This document shows positions 36,098 to 44,080 of a stretch of 64,000 nucleotides of DNA, piece after piece. The notes below the pieces were generated by a model. It searched no databases, was not told where the DNA came from, and saw nothing but the letters and a program-made list of their open reading frames with translations. Origin of the DNA: G965230065 sp965230065 (GTDB lineage Bacteria; Bacteroidota; Bacteroidia; Cytophagales; Cyclobacteriaceae); assembly GCA_965230065.1 (NCBI GenBank), contig OZ245942.1, positions 7,068,001 through 7,132,000 of the forward strand, read 5' to 3'. A program made the position numbers and the translations under genes. Position 1 is the first letter of the stretch; each line of letters opens with the position of its first letter.

Positions 36098-37054
36098 CTA
36101 CTTTTCGTTTCTCTGCTCATCAAAAAAGAAAATCATTTGCTGGAAGTATTTTGGGATTAAAACTCCTGGTCCATGTTTACCTCCATCAACGGTTATAAGT
36201 TCAGCATCTATGTTATCTTCTTTTAGGCTTCTATACAGGTGTTCGCTTTGGCAGTAAGGCACCAAAGGATCTTTATCCCCATGAATTATTAAGAAAGGCG
36301 CTGAATTAGAACTGATATAGGTTGCAGGATCGGCCAAACGGCATGTATTTTTATTTGATTGAATTGCTCCTCCTACTAATAACGATTCTGGTGATTTCTC
36401 ATCATTATGCTTCATAGAACTACCGCACTCATCCATTATTAAAAAGTTGGTAGGCCCATACCAATCTACTACAGCATCAACATGGCTCGATAATTCAATA
36501 TGAGCACCTAAACCACCTTCAATATCAATGGTATCTCCTTCCAATTCAAAGTAGTTTACACTATTGCTGGCACCTGCAAATGCAGCAAGGTGACCTCCTG
36601 AAGACCACCCGGTAATTCCAACAAAACTTTTGTCTAATGAAAATGACACAGCATTTGCCCTGATAAATCGAATTGCAGCTTTTACATCTTGTATTTGAGC
36701 AGGAAATATATCATCCGAACTAGCTCTATGGTTTATAGTTACAACTGCGTATCCGGCATTTAATAAGGCTTGGCCAATTCCTTTAGAAAAAGTAGCACTT
36801 TTGGAGTGGTTTGAAAAAAAAGCGCTACCGTAGATGCATATAACAACTGGGTACTTCTTTTTCTTGTTTTCTGGTAAATGGATGTCCAGTTTATGACCAA
36901 TATGTCCATCCCCCACATAGTCTATATCCAACCAGTGCTTTGAAGAAATGATCTTCCTTTTTTCAAATTCATTATCTATATGCTGAGCATTTACTATTAA
37001 GGGTAATTGCAAAACAATCCATGTAATAATCCAACAAATCTTCAGTTTCGGCAT
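36098..37054 (-). CDS. secreted alpha/beta-hydrolase (esterase/lipase family)
   Basis: A 318-residue protein with a signal peptide (cleavage after VNA-Q, residue 23). The alpha/beta-hydrolase core has an oxyanion strand VVICIYGSAFF, the nucleophile in GITGWSSGGHLA, the Asp in HGDKDPLVP and the His in GGKHGPG. It resembles carbohydrate acetylesterases and hormone-sensitive-lipase types of Bacteroidota. The sole gene of its cassette, between sites B and C. Confidence 0.85.
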   Translation of the reverse strand: MPKLKICWIITWIVLQLPLIVNAQHIDNEFEKRKIISSKHWLDIDYVGDGHIGHKLDIHLPENKKKKYPVVICIYGSAFFSNHSKSATFSKGIGQALLNAGYAVVTINHRASSDDIFPAQIQDVKAAIRFIRANAVSFSLDKSFVGITGWSSGGHLAAFAGASNSVNYFELEGDTIDIEGGLGAHIELSSHVDAVVDWYGPTNFLIMDECGSSMKHNDEKSPESLLVGGAIQSNKNTCRLADPATYISSNSAPFLIIHGDKDPLVPYCQSEHLYRSLKEDNIDAELITVDGGKHGPGVLIPKYFQQMIFFFDEQRNEK

Positions 37055-37092
37055 ATTGTTTATATATCCTTACAGCAATCGTTATAAATTGC

Positions 37093-37220
37093 GCCTAACG
37101 ACTCATGCAGCAGCCGGGCCGAGTTGTTGGCATTTCACTTTCGTTTATCATTTTAGTTACTTGGAGAAACAAGATTTCAAGTACGTTTCAATGAGGCATA
37201 ACTGGTGCATATTGTTGGGC
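37093..37220 (-). repeat. attC-like site C (128 bp)
   Basis: Cores GCCTAAC (37093-37099) and GTTGGGC (37214-37220). GCCTAAC matches the right core of site B; GTTGGGCGC matches the left core of site D in 8 of 9. Inner arms share ATGCA and CAG blocks. Confidence 0.85.
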
Positions 37221-37230
37221 GCTGGCTTTT

Positions 37231-37650
37231 TCATTTCAGTATTTTTCTGAATTCTTCTGTTTTTATCACTCTTACTTTGGGGAATTCAATGTTCTTCAAA
37301 ACATCGAAATCTTTGTCATGATTGACGATATAATCAGCATTGGCGGCAATTGCACAGTCGCGCGGCGAACCGTCTACGAACTTGTCATCATCTTCATCTT
37401 TCAGAAGTTGAAACTGATAATATTTTGTGATAAAGTGAACATTACTCAAGTTTTCAATCACGCCCATCGTACTCTCACTAGCCTCACTTCCCATATGCTG
37501 TTCAATGATTTCAGCATATTCATTCAAAATGTCTGTGGTTACGCATAATACATATTCTTTATCAAGGAGTTTTTTGAATATCCAATGAAGTTTTGACCTT
37601 TCAGAAATGCTGACCAATAATACGTTAGTATCAAGAACTACTTTTTGCAA
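37231..37650 (-). CDS. PIN-domain toxin
   Basis: A 139-residue PIN-fold ribonuclease of the 'putative toxin component, PIN family' type. It opens MQKVVLDTNVLLVSIS with the first acidic ligand, and has DEDDDKFVDGSPRDCAIAANADYIVNHDKDF with the remaining Asp/Glu residues. It lies 3 bp downstream of the small gene at 37654-37878, its probable antitoxin. The two form one cassette between sites C and D. Such pairs are thought to stabilise cassette arrays against loss. Confidence 0.88.
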   Translation of the reverse strand: MQKVVLDTNVLLVSISERSKLHWIFKKLLDKEYVLCVTTDILNEYAEIIEQHMGSEASESTMGVIENLSNVHFITKYYQFQLLKDEDDDKFVDGSPRDCAIAANADYIVNHDKDFDVLKNIEFPKVRVIKTEEFRKILK

Positions 37651-37653
37651 AAT

Positions 37654-37878
37654 CTATCTTTTTGATTTTCTCATCTTTGTGTTAAGCATTTTATCTACAT
37701 CTTCATCTGTCCATCCTTTTTTATCCCAAACTTTATTGGCTGATTGTATGGCCCTGTTAGCAAAATATTTAGCAATTGCTTCCTTAAATTCTTTTAGCTC
37801 TTCCTCGGTCAAATCGTGAGAAAAGGCTTTTAAAATTTCCAGTTGCATGTTAGACAAAGGCTGCTTTATTTCATTCAT
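37654..37878 (-). CDS. antitoxin of a PIN toxin pair
   Basis: A 74-residue acidic protein, mostly helical (LSNMQLEILKAFSHDLTEEELKEFKEAIAKYFANRAI) with a basic tail. It directly precedes the PIN toxin gene by 3 bp in the same cassette. The position, size and the WDKKGWTDEDVDKML region match antitoxins found with this PIN subgroup. No DNA-binding motif is obvious. Confidence 0.78.
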   Translation of the reverse strand: MNEIKQPLSNMQLEILKAFSHDLTEEELKEFKEAIAKYFANRAIQSANKVWDKKGWTDEDVDKMLNTKMRKSKR

Positions 37879-37921
37879 AATCGTTTCTCTTTCCTTCTAA
37901 TTTACATATTTTTTCGCTTGT

Positions 37922-38051
37922 GCCCAACGACTAGCATATGGCCTGTGGCGATGTTCGAAGCCCTTCCCTTTCCATCCGTGACAAACTTAGCTAAGTGCCG
38001 AAAACCTTGTATTTAGCGCTCACCCGCCATAAGCTATATGCAATGTTGTGC
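37922..38051 (-). repeat. attC-like site D (130 bp)
   Basis: Cores GCCCAAC (37922-37928) and GTTGTGC (38045-38051). GTTGTGCTC is the exact complement of the left core GAGCACAAC of site E, the start of the same cassette. Inner arms pair over GCATATGGC / GCTATATGC. Confidence 0.92.
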
Positions 38052-38058
38052 TCTCGTC

Positions 38059-38412
38059 TTATTTATGTTCGGTTATACCTTCGTTACTTAATTCTACGAA
38101 ACTACTTCTGTTCAAAGCATTCTTAATGATTAAAGTGTTGTTTCTGAATAGGTTAAATAACTGTCTATTTTTCAGATTTCCAGTTGTGATTAGGAATAAC
38201 TTCTTCGGCTTCCCTAGAGTCATATGTGAGTGGTAAAAGTCAAAATCTTTGGTTACAACAATAAGGTTTTCACGATCAGCAAATTTGGTAATTTCCATGT
38301 CGGGGGTTTCATCCCCTTTTGGGAGTTCATCGACATGGATGGATTCCAATCCAAGCTGGTTCAGTACTTCACAAAGCTTTGCTGGAAGTTGAGCATCCAC
38401 AATCAGCTTCAT
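38059..38412 (-). CDS. DUF5615 PIN-like toxin
   Basis: A 117-residue DUF5615 (Mut7-C/PIN-like) protein. It begins MKLIVDAQLPAKLCEVL with the first acidic residue, and has ESIHVDEL and the DFDF motif in VVTKDFDFYHSH. Proteins of this family are found almost always next to a DUF433 protein, as here (4-bp overlap of coding regions). Predicted nuclease toxin of a type II pair. Confidence 0.88.
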   Translation of the reverse strand: MKLIVDAQLPAKLCEVLNQLGLESIHVDELPKGDETPDMEITKFADRENLIVVTKDFDFYHSHMTLGKPKKLFLITTGNLKNRQLFNLFRNNTLIIKNALNRSSFVELSNEGITEHK

Positions 38413-38645
38413 ACTGAAATTTTAGTATAGCTCGAATACTTCGTTACTTTCGTTGCGTAGGCTAAACATGCTAAAATATCTTCTTCTTCCAGATTAGGGT
38501 AATCTTCCAATATTTCAGCATGAGTTGATCCGGCGGACAAAAGGTCGAGAATCAAATCTACAGTGTACCGCTTGTTCCTAATGGTGGGTTTCCCGTGACA
38601 AATTTCGGGGTTAACGGTGATTCTATTTATTAGTGGATTTTCCAT
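38409..38645 (-). CDS. DUF433 antitoxin
   Basis: A 78-residue DUF433 protein with the family pattern ITVNPEICHGKPTIRNKRYTV and ILEDYPNLEEEDILACLAYA, a winged helix-like DNA-binding fold. It starts 5' of the DUF5615 gene and overlaps it by four bases. It probably binds its own promoter and neutralises the partner. One cassette holds both genes, between sites D and E. Confidence 0.9.
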   Translation of the reverse strand: MENPLINRITVNPEICHGKPTIRNKRYTVDLILDLLSAGSTHAEILEDYPNLEEEDILACLAYATKVTKYSSYTKISV

Positions 38646-38691
38646 ATCTTAAAGTTACGAAATTTTCAATTGATCTGTTTCTCTCGATGGA

Positions 38692-38821
38692 GCACAACGT
38701 TTAGTATAAGAATAGTAGCCGACTGCGTGGTAATTTCCTGTCAAGTTACAAGAAAGTTGAAGCGAGCTACAACCCTTAAATTTACTACTAATTCGGCTAT
38801 TATTTTTATACATTGTTACCT
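38692..38821 (-). repeat. attC-like site E (130 bp)
   Basis: Cores GCACAAC (38692-38698) and GTTACCT (38815-38821); GTTACCTGC is the exact complement of the left core GCAGGTAAC of site F. Long inner arms pair (GTATAAGAATAGTAGCCGA with its mate at 38793-38811). The core gives the TAA stop of the gene at 38816. Confidence 0.92.
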
Positions 38822-39769
38822 GCTGCCATTTTTTTCAGAAGTTTCTTTATATTCTTCTGTAAATGTGGTTTTTGTCAGTTCGAGGCTACCATTCCACAGG
38901 CTTTTTTGAAAAACTTTGTTGTAAGAATCAACTGAAGTTTTAACCACTTTTCCATCCGAGAAATAAATTCCCTTCAAGTCTTTGTACTTTTCAGAATAAG
39001 CAAGGTTTGCTAAATTTCTTCCTGCTTGAGCTGGTGTATGTATGTTGCTTTTTAATAGGGTCAAAGCAGGGAATACGTTTTTCCATAAAAATCGCATAAC
39101 AGGTGAATAAGTTTTGGCAAGTCCTGTCCCTGGTGTCATTCCTGGGTCATAGGCATTTACCCTAATGTTTGTGTTTTTCAATCGCTCTTGTAATTCATAA
39201 GTGGTCATTATGTTACACAATTTTGATGTAGAATACCTTCTTTGCCCAACAAGGTTAGGTTTTTCGGAAGTTTCTTTTGGGAAAGCAAGCTCTTGAACAC
39301 TGGTATAAATAGGTGGTTCTATTGGTGTTTTGAGTGCTGGGTCGTGTGTTTCGCTGGATGTGAATGTTATGTGTCCTTCATTTTTCACAAAGGGTAATAA
39401 TTGCATAGTCAAGGCAAACGAACCAAGATGATTTACACCAAATGTCTGTTCAAATCCATCTGCCGTAAATTGTGTTTCGCCAATATTCTGTACTCCTGCA
39501 TTATTTATCAAGATAGAAATGGAGTTGTTTTTTTCTTTGGCAAATGATTCAGAGAACTTTCTTATAGATTCTAAAGAAGCCAAATCTAATTCCAAGCATT
39601 TTAGGTTTTTATGACCTGTTTTGGTTTTTATTTTTTCTATTACTCCTTTTCCTGCTTTAATATTTCTGGCAGGAATGATAATTTGTTCGTTTTTGGCAAT
39701 TTGAGCCATTTGTAAAGCACACTCAAAACCAATTCCACTGGTTGCTCCTGTAATAATTATTGAATCCAT
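38816..39769 (-). CDS. SDR family oxidoreductase, protochlorophyllide-reductase-like
   Basis: A 317-residue SDR. Cofactor motif ITGATSGIGFECALQ, NAG motif ILINNAGVQN, and catalytic Ser in TFTSSETHD with YSTSKLCN (Tyr, Lys). The extended C-terminus matches the retinol dehydrogenase/POR-like branch. The stop codon lies inside the attC core. It shares one cassette with the Crp-type regulator gene at 39854, which could control it. Confidence 0.87.
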   Translation of the reverse strand: MDSIIITGATSGIGFECALQMAQIAKNEQIIIPARNIKAGKGVIEKIKTKTGHKNLKCLELDLASLESIRKFSESFAKEKNNSISILINNAGVQNIGETQFTADGFEQTFGVNHLGSFALTMQLLPFVKNEGHITFTSSETHDPALKTPIEPPIYTSVQELAFPKETSEKPNLVGQRRYSTSKLCNIMTTYELQERLKNTNIRVNAYDPGMTPGTGLAKTYSPVMRFLWKNVFPALTLLKSNIHTPAQAGRNLANLAYSEKYKDLKGIYFSDGKVVKTSVDSYNKVFQKSLWNGSLELTKTTFTEEYKETSEKNGSR

Positions 39770-39853
39770 ATTTTTTTTGTTTTCTATTAAAATGATGAAG
39801 CAAAGTTCAGCACTTCAAAAGCAAAAACTTTTGCCATTTGGCAAATAATGAAT

Positions 39854-40420
39854 TCAGATGCTTTTTCGAATCCTGCTTAATGATGATTGCGTGATTCCTA
39901 AATAAGAAGCGAGATAGGAAAGCGGAATTCTGTTGGCTAAATTCGGAAACTTTTCTAAAAAACTAAGATACCTTGTTTTGGCATCTTCGGCTAACATTGG
40001 ACTTAGTTTATTTACCTTTTCAACCAATGCTTTTTCTGTTATTTTATTGATAATGCCGTCCCACTGAATGATAGTGGCTGACAAATCGTTGAGTGATTCT
40101 GTAGAAAATACAAGTAGTGTACAATCTGTTACAGCCTGTACATATTCTGAAGAGGGGATTTTTTGATTAAAGCTGTTTATGTCCACTGCAAAATTGTTTT
40201 CATCAACAAAGTATTTGGTGATTTCATCCCCTTCGCTGTTATAGTAACATACCCGTAAAATACCTTCTTCAATAAAAGCTACTTGTTTTGGTATTTTTCC
40301 TGCTTCGGAAAAGTAATCGCCCTTTTTCAACTCCAATACCTGTGCTTTTCTCTTTATCAAGTCAATTTGCTGTTGATTTAGCTGCCCAAATTCCAACAGA
40401 TAGTTTATTAATTTGTCCAT
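39854..40420 (-). CDS. Crp/Fnr family transcriptional regulator
   Basis: About 188 residues from the ATG at 40420 (MDKLINYLLEFGQL); an upstream ATG at 40438 is possible. It has a cyclic-nucleotide-binding-like beta-roll (LKKGDYFSEAGKIPKQVAFIEEGILRV) followed by a C-terminal HTH ending IPLSYLASYLGITQSSLSRIRKSI. This is the Bacteroidota short Crp branch that usually regulates an adjacent oxidoreductase. It shares a cassette with the SDR gene. Confidence 0.88.
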   Translation of the reverse strand: MDKLINYLLEFGQLNQQQIDLIKRKAQVLELKKGDYFSEAGKIPKQVAFIEEGILRVCYYNSEGDEITKYFVDENNFAVDINSFNQKIPSSEYVQAVTDCTLLVFSTESLNDLSATIIQWDGIINKITEKALVEKVNKLSPMLAEDAKTRYLSFLEKFPNLANRIPLSYLASYLGITQSSLSRIRKSI

Positions 40421-40521
40421 AGTCACAAAGATTGTCATTGCATTTTATTCGGAATTTGTCAAATGGCAAAAAGGGTTGATTGATTTTGGTGTTGCTCCAT
40501 TTGGACGGGTTTTCTGGTTGC

Positions 40522-40589
40522 AGGTAACGATTAGTATAACAAGCGTAGCCTGCCGATAGGCGGCTATGATTTGTTATACAGTGTTAGCC
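40522..40589 (-). repeat. attC-like site F (68 bp)
   Basis: Cores AGGTAAC (40522-40528) and GTTAGCC (40583-40589); GTTAGCCTC is the exact complement of the left core GAGGCTAAC of site G. Inner arms GTATAACAA / TTGTTATAC are perfect. Confidence 0.93.
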
Positions 40590-40598
40590 TCTGGCTTT

Positions 40599-41753
40599 TC
40601 ATTTTTTAAAACGGGTTTCTATGTATTCAAGAAATTCTATCCGCCAAACATTATAGTCATGACCAGCGACAAATTCCTTAAAATCAACTTCTATGTCGTT
40701 TTCCTTCATGACTTCTAAAAACTCCAAATTATCATTAAATATACTTTCTTCATACCTCCCTGCTCCCATATAAAAACGAGGGTACTGTTCAAATTTAAAT
40801 TCAATAGGTTTTAGGTATTGAAGAATTTCTTCTTTGGCTTCTGGATCTAATTCTTCTATTTTTTTCAAATCCTCCTCTGACAACAAGCTTAGCGGATTTT
40901 TAATATAATCGGCTGTTGAAAATGCTATAACTTCCTCAAATTTAGTAGGATTGTTAATTCCTTCATGCATGCAAAAAGCTGCTCCATTAGAAAACCCGAA
41001 TAGATACCTTTCACCTTCCCAGTTTTCAATTTCAGTCTCAATTGTATTTACTACTTCTTCGTAGAAAAACTGTTGATGTCTTCTAAATAGCTCATTGTTA
41101 CTACTGCCCTTTACGTATTCTTTATATCTATTCGATGAACTGGAATGTATACCGATTAATTTCACTGGTTTAATGCTATTAGTCGAGATCAAGCGGTCTA
41201 TATAAGGCGCATAGCTATTAATAACTGAGCCATCTGTAAAATATATATGAGGAATTTTTGAGCTGACTTCCTTGGGTGTATACACCGTTATTTTCCTTTC
41301 TTCTTTTAAGAATTCACTTGTTATGCTTTTGGTAATCAGTGAGCCTGTAAGTTCCTCATTTTCTAAAAAACTGTCTTTCCTATTTTTGCCTATCCAAAGG
41401 AATTGGTCTCCTTTTTCAATTGCATCATTATTATTGAGTTTGATTAAAGTTTTGTTTGGCTCAAATTCAACCATATGCCCTAATGAGTCTGTTTTATGAA
41501 TCACTATTTCATAGGTAAATATTGCTTCGTTAAGATTGGGTATTTCTAAAACACCTTTAAAGTCTCCAGTGACAGAATCCTGTTTTAAAACTTGAGAAAG
41601 CCCTTCAAACATTTTAAACTGCACAACATCTGCATCGCCAGTATAACTTATTGTCAGTTTTTCATTAACAGTACCCTGCTCTGTTCTATAGTCATTTGAT
41701 TGACAAGAGACGCTTAAGATGACAAATAGTATTATGGAAAGAGGGTTCTTCAT
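40599..41753 (-). CDS. putative esterase lipoprotein (esterase D/Fes-like)
   Basis: A 384-residue protein with a lipoprotein signal (lipobox LSVSC, Cys at about 17). A beta-rich N-terminal part (about 25-125) precedes an alpha/beta-hydrolase of the esterase D (PF00756) type, as in enterochelin esterase: ITVYTPKEVSS, then the nucleophile in LFGFSNGAAFCMHEG and a C-terminal His in VAGHDYNVW. It probably cleaves esters at the cell surface. The sole gene of its cassette. Confidence 0.82.
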   Translation of the reverse strand: MKNPLSIILFVILSVSCQSNDYRTEQGTVNEKLTISYTGDADVVQFKMFEGLSQVLKQDSVTGDFKGVLEIPNLNEAIFTYEIVIHKTDSLGHMVEFEPNKTLIKLNNNDAIEKGDQFLWIGKNRKDSFLENEELTGSLITKSITSEFLKEERKITVYTPKEVSSKIPHIYFTDGSVINSYAPYIDRLISTNSIKPVKLIGIHSSSSNRYKEYVKGSSNNELFRRHQQFFYEEVVNTIETEIENWEGERYLFGFSNGAAFCMHEGINNPTKFEEVIAFSTADYIKNPLSLLSEEDLKKIEELDPEAKEEILQYLKPIEFKFEQYPRFYMGAGRYEESIFNDNLEFLEVMKENDIEVDFKEFVAGHDYNVWRIEFLEYIETRFKK

Positions 41754-41766
41754 TTTTTTTGCTTGA

Positions 41767-41894
41767 GGCTAACGACCCTGCTAAAAGCAGGCGGGGATTA
41801 AAGCATTTTTCTTTCAGTTCAAACTAAGTTTGTTGTTTGCTTTTATGCTTCGTTTTAGCATTTTTAGCCCGCTTGCTTTTAGCTTTTGTTGGGC
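41767..41894 (-). repeat. attC-like site G (128 bp)
   Basis: Cores GGCTAAC (41767-41773) and GTTGGGC (41888-41894). GTTGGGCGTTC nearly complements the left core GACGCCCAAC of site H. Inner arms pair over GCTAAAAGCAGGCGGGG. The site overlaps the 3' end of the gene at 41824. Confidence 0.88.
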
Positions 41895-42027
41895 GTTCGT
41901 GTTTCATTTCAGCTATTTCCCGCTTTCTTTTCGCAATGAATTCACTCAATTTTTCTTCCTCCTCTTTCGTAAGCGGTTCGCTTTTTATTATAAAGTCAAC
42001 TCCTTTTGGTTCTTTTATCAGTCCCAT
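41824..42027 (-). CDS. small basic cassette protein, probable antitoxin
   Basis: A 67-residue protein. Residues 1-42 are acidic/helical (LTKEEEEKLSEFIAKRKREIAEMKHE), and the last 24 are very Lys-rich (TKAKSKRAKNAKTKH...). That tail is encoded by attC site G itself, with the core GCCCAAC read as part of Arg-Pro-Thr. The gene starts 4 bp after the GNAT-like gene at 42032-42559. The opening MGLIKEPKGVDF is a pattern I associate with small Bacteroidota partner proteins of toxin pairs; this is recall rather than proof. Confidence 0.7.
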   Translation of the reverse strand: MGLIKEPKGVDFIIKSEPLTKEEEEKLSEFIAKRKREIAEMKHERPTKAKSKRAKNAKTKHKSKQQT

Positions 42028-42031
42028 GGTC

Positions 42032-42559
42032 TTATGATTTAAAGTATTTATCTATCAATTTTTGAGCTGCAATCGAATCAATCACCATCAAATGGCCTCC
42101 AAAGTGATAAGCTCCTAATGTTTTAACGTAATGATCAATCAGTTTTGTTTTTGCCTGGAAAGAAACGAATCCTTGTCCTCCTCGCTGGAATGAAAGTTTA
42201 CAAGCAAAAGCCACCAGATTTCCAGCTACTCCTTCATAAAGTTTATCTTTTCCAATATTGAAAGGAGCGTTTTCTAACAGATTCAGGTAAACATGATCAG
42301 GTTTAATCGTCAGACTGGTTAATCCTTGTATAATATGAGGATTGGAAATAATCGTAAGCTTGTAAACTTCTCTGTCGTTTTGGGCTATTTCAGACCTCCA
42401 ATTGAAATTCCATCCTTTAGCTTTTGTAACCTCTTTCAATTCTTGTTTTTTCAGCAAAGCCACTTGGGTTTCAAAACTGTCTCCGCTAATACGATTGAGA
42501 ATAGAATCCGTTAATCTATCTATTTCAAAGTCGAGTAGTCGATTTACTGATTTTGCCAT
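42032..42559 (-). CDS. GNAT-like protein, probable toxin partner
   Basis: A 175-residue protein (ATG at 42559; a GTG five codons earlier is possible). The C-terminal half has the shape of a GNAT acetyltransferase: VYLNLLENAPFNIG, GVAGNLVAFACKLSF, RGGQGFVSFQAKTKLIDHYVKTLGA. In this fold the basic GGxGxV-like loop would bind CoA. The next gene is a small charged protein 4 bp downstream. This arrangement resembles acetyltransferase toxin-antitoxin pairs, which block translation by modifying aminoacyl-tRNA. Not confirmed by sequence alone. Confidence 0.62.
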   Translation of the reverse strand: MAKSVNRLLDFEIDRLTDSILNRISGDSFETQVALLKKQELKEVTKAKGWNFNWRSEIAQNDREVYKLTIISNPHIIQGLTSLTIKPDHVYLNLLENAPFNIGKDKLYEGVAGNLVAFACKLSFQRGGQGFVSFQAKTKLIDHYVKTLGAYHFGGHLMVIDSIAAQKLIDKYFKS

Positions 42560-42663
42560 AGATAAATGTATCACGAAATGTGCAATTCAAAAAGCTTTTC
42601 ATTTTTTATTCATTCTTTTTACTACTTCCATCGCTAAAGCCTCAAAACTTGTCCTGTATGTCT

Positions 42664-43164
42664 CTATTTTGTAGCCCCTAGCAATAACCTCCAATATATC
42701 ATCATGGAATAATAGCATATAATGTTTAGGTCTGACCATCTTGCCTCATCGTAGTATGGGTGAGTCTTGTGAATGCTTTTAAGTTCTTCAATCCACTTTG
42801 AATTCTCGACTATATGTGCCTCATACCCTTCAAGTCCTTTGTTCCAAAGCGGAAGTCCCCCGAAAACTTCATCATTGGCTATCCCAAATATGAAGTCTCC
42901 TCCGTCAAATTCCACTAGAGCTAATGGATACTGAGTTTCACTCGAGTTATCGATCATAGTTACATAAGTTCCATCCCAATGTGGGTCTGGCTCACTGATA
43001 TGATATATCAAATAAATCTTATGTCCGTTTGAAAACACTTGTGGTATTGGTGCACCTGTGTCCCATTCAGGTTTCCATTCAATTACTCTTGCGTATTCTT
43101 CACTCAGTTTACCCGTCTGAGTCAATAAAGCCGAGTCTTTTGTCTTTTTACTGAATAGTCCCAA
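42664..43164 (-). CDS. cassette protein of unknown function
   Basis: A 166-residue soluble protein. It starts MGLFSKKTKDSALLTQTGK and shows a beta-rich, aromatic centre (KIYLIYHISEPDPHWDGTYVTMID, LVEFDGGDFIFGIAND). I do not recognise a family. No attC separates it from the GNAT-like pair, so all three genes form one cassette between sites G and H. Confidence 0.65.
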   Translation of the reverse strand: MGLFSKKTKDSALLTQTGKLSEEYARVIEWKPEWDTGAPIPQVFSNGHKIYLIYHISEPDPHWDGTYVTMIDNSSETQYPLALVEFDGGDFIFGIANDEVFGGLPLWNKGLEGYEAHIVENSKWIEELKSIHKTHPYYDEARWSDLNIICYYSMMIYWRLLLGATK

Positions 43165-43186
43165 ATTATTTCATTTTTTGCATGAC

Positions 43187-43238
43187 GCCCAACAGTTTAG
43201 CTAAACTGCGTTTTAATGCAATTTAGGTTTTGTTGTAG
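43187..43238 (-). repeat. attC-like site H (52 bp)
   Basis: Cores GCCCAAC (43187-43193) and GTTGTAG (43232-43238). GTTGTAGCAC is the exact 10-of-10 complement of the left core of site I. Inner words CTAAACTGCG / TGCAATTTAG pair imperfectly. Confidence 0.92.
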
Positions 43239-43243
43239 CACGT

Positions 43244-43936
43244 TTAATCTATTTGTAATTCTTTTAACCTTGAACCTTTTATTAGAAGCCAAAGCATAAA
43301 TACTAACTCGCCCATAGCGGTAAACATACTAAAGCTCGTATTGAGTTCAGGAAACAAAAACACTTTTAAATGACCAATAACGTATCCTATACCTGCAATG
43401 ATCAATAACCATCCCATTATATTAGGGACATATCTCGCTTTAAGAACCAAAAAGCCGAGAAGAATAAGATATAATCCAAATAACACTAAACCGAAAAACC
43501 ATTCGTATTTATATGATTTGATATAAAAAAGTACGAATTCTGAAATTTGTTCTGGAGAATTTATAAGAAAATAGGATTTCCCTTTTGTCAGAGTAAAAAC
43601 CTTGATCAGATTAGTTACGGCTACAAGATACACCGCAGTGTATAGCAATCGAAACCAAGCCGTGAGTAATGATATGCTTTTATTTACGGGTTTTAAAAAT
43701 ACGTAAAGTGCCCAGGCTACAACAATATCGGCAACAATTGTGATAAAGATCAGAAAAATAGCAAGATTGAATATGAGTATATTATTTGTAATATTAGCTG
43801 CAGTTTCCGAGGCGCTATTTGGACTTACTAAGTCTGGGATTATTTTAAATTCAGCGAATGGAACCGTCAAAGTCATAATTAACAATCCAATTCCGGCTAT
43901 TATGGCAGCTTTTGAAAGCGAGATATCTTTATTCAT
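43244..43936 (-). CDS. DUF4386 integral membrane protein
   Basis: A 230-residue inner-membrane protein with six hydrophobic segments (about 10-30, 50-75, 88-112, 140-162, 170-190, 200-222). It matches DUF4386 by the pattern VAWALYVFLKPVNKSISLLTAWFRLLYTAVY. Function unknown. The sole gene of its cassette, between sites H and I. Confidence 0.85.
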   Translation of the reverse strand: MNKDISLSKAAIIAGIGLLIMTLTVPFAEFKIIPDLVSPNSASETAANITNNILIFNLAIFLIFITIVADIVVAWALYVFLKPVNKSISLLTAWFRLLYTAVYLVAVTNLIKVFTLTKGKSYFLINSPEQISEFVLFYIKSYKYEWFFGLVLFGLYLILLGFLVLKARYVPNIMGWLLIIAGIGYVIGHLKVFLFPELNTSFSMFTAMGELVFMLWLLIKGSRLKELQID

Positions 43937-44028
43937 AGTGAAAATTAGTTAGTTATTAGTGTTATTGATATGCTTAAAATTGTCGTGTCAGTAAGATAAA
44001 TTAATTCAGGAATTATTTTTTTAATGTG

Positions 44029-44080
44029 CTACAACGCCTAAATAAAAACCGTTTTCAATGGTTTTTATTTTTTGTTGTGT
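44029..44080 (-). repeat. attC-like site I (52 bp)
   Basis: Cores CTACAAC (44029-44035) and GTTGTGT (44074-44080). Inner arms AAATAAAAACC / GGTTTTTATT pair. The core is translated as His-Asn near the C-terminus of the gene at 44065; it complements the left core of site J with one indel. Confidence 0.9.

Noticed and set aside
42575..42663. attC between the GNAT-like gene and the gene at 42664
   Set aside because: No YYYYAAC/GTTRRRY core pair or paired arms here; site G and H cores match each other, so one three-gene cassette is the simpler reading.
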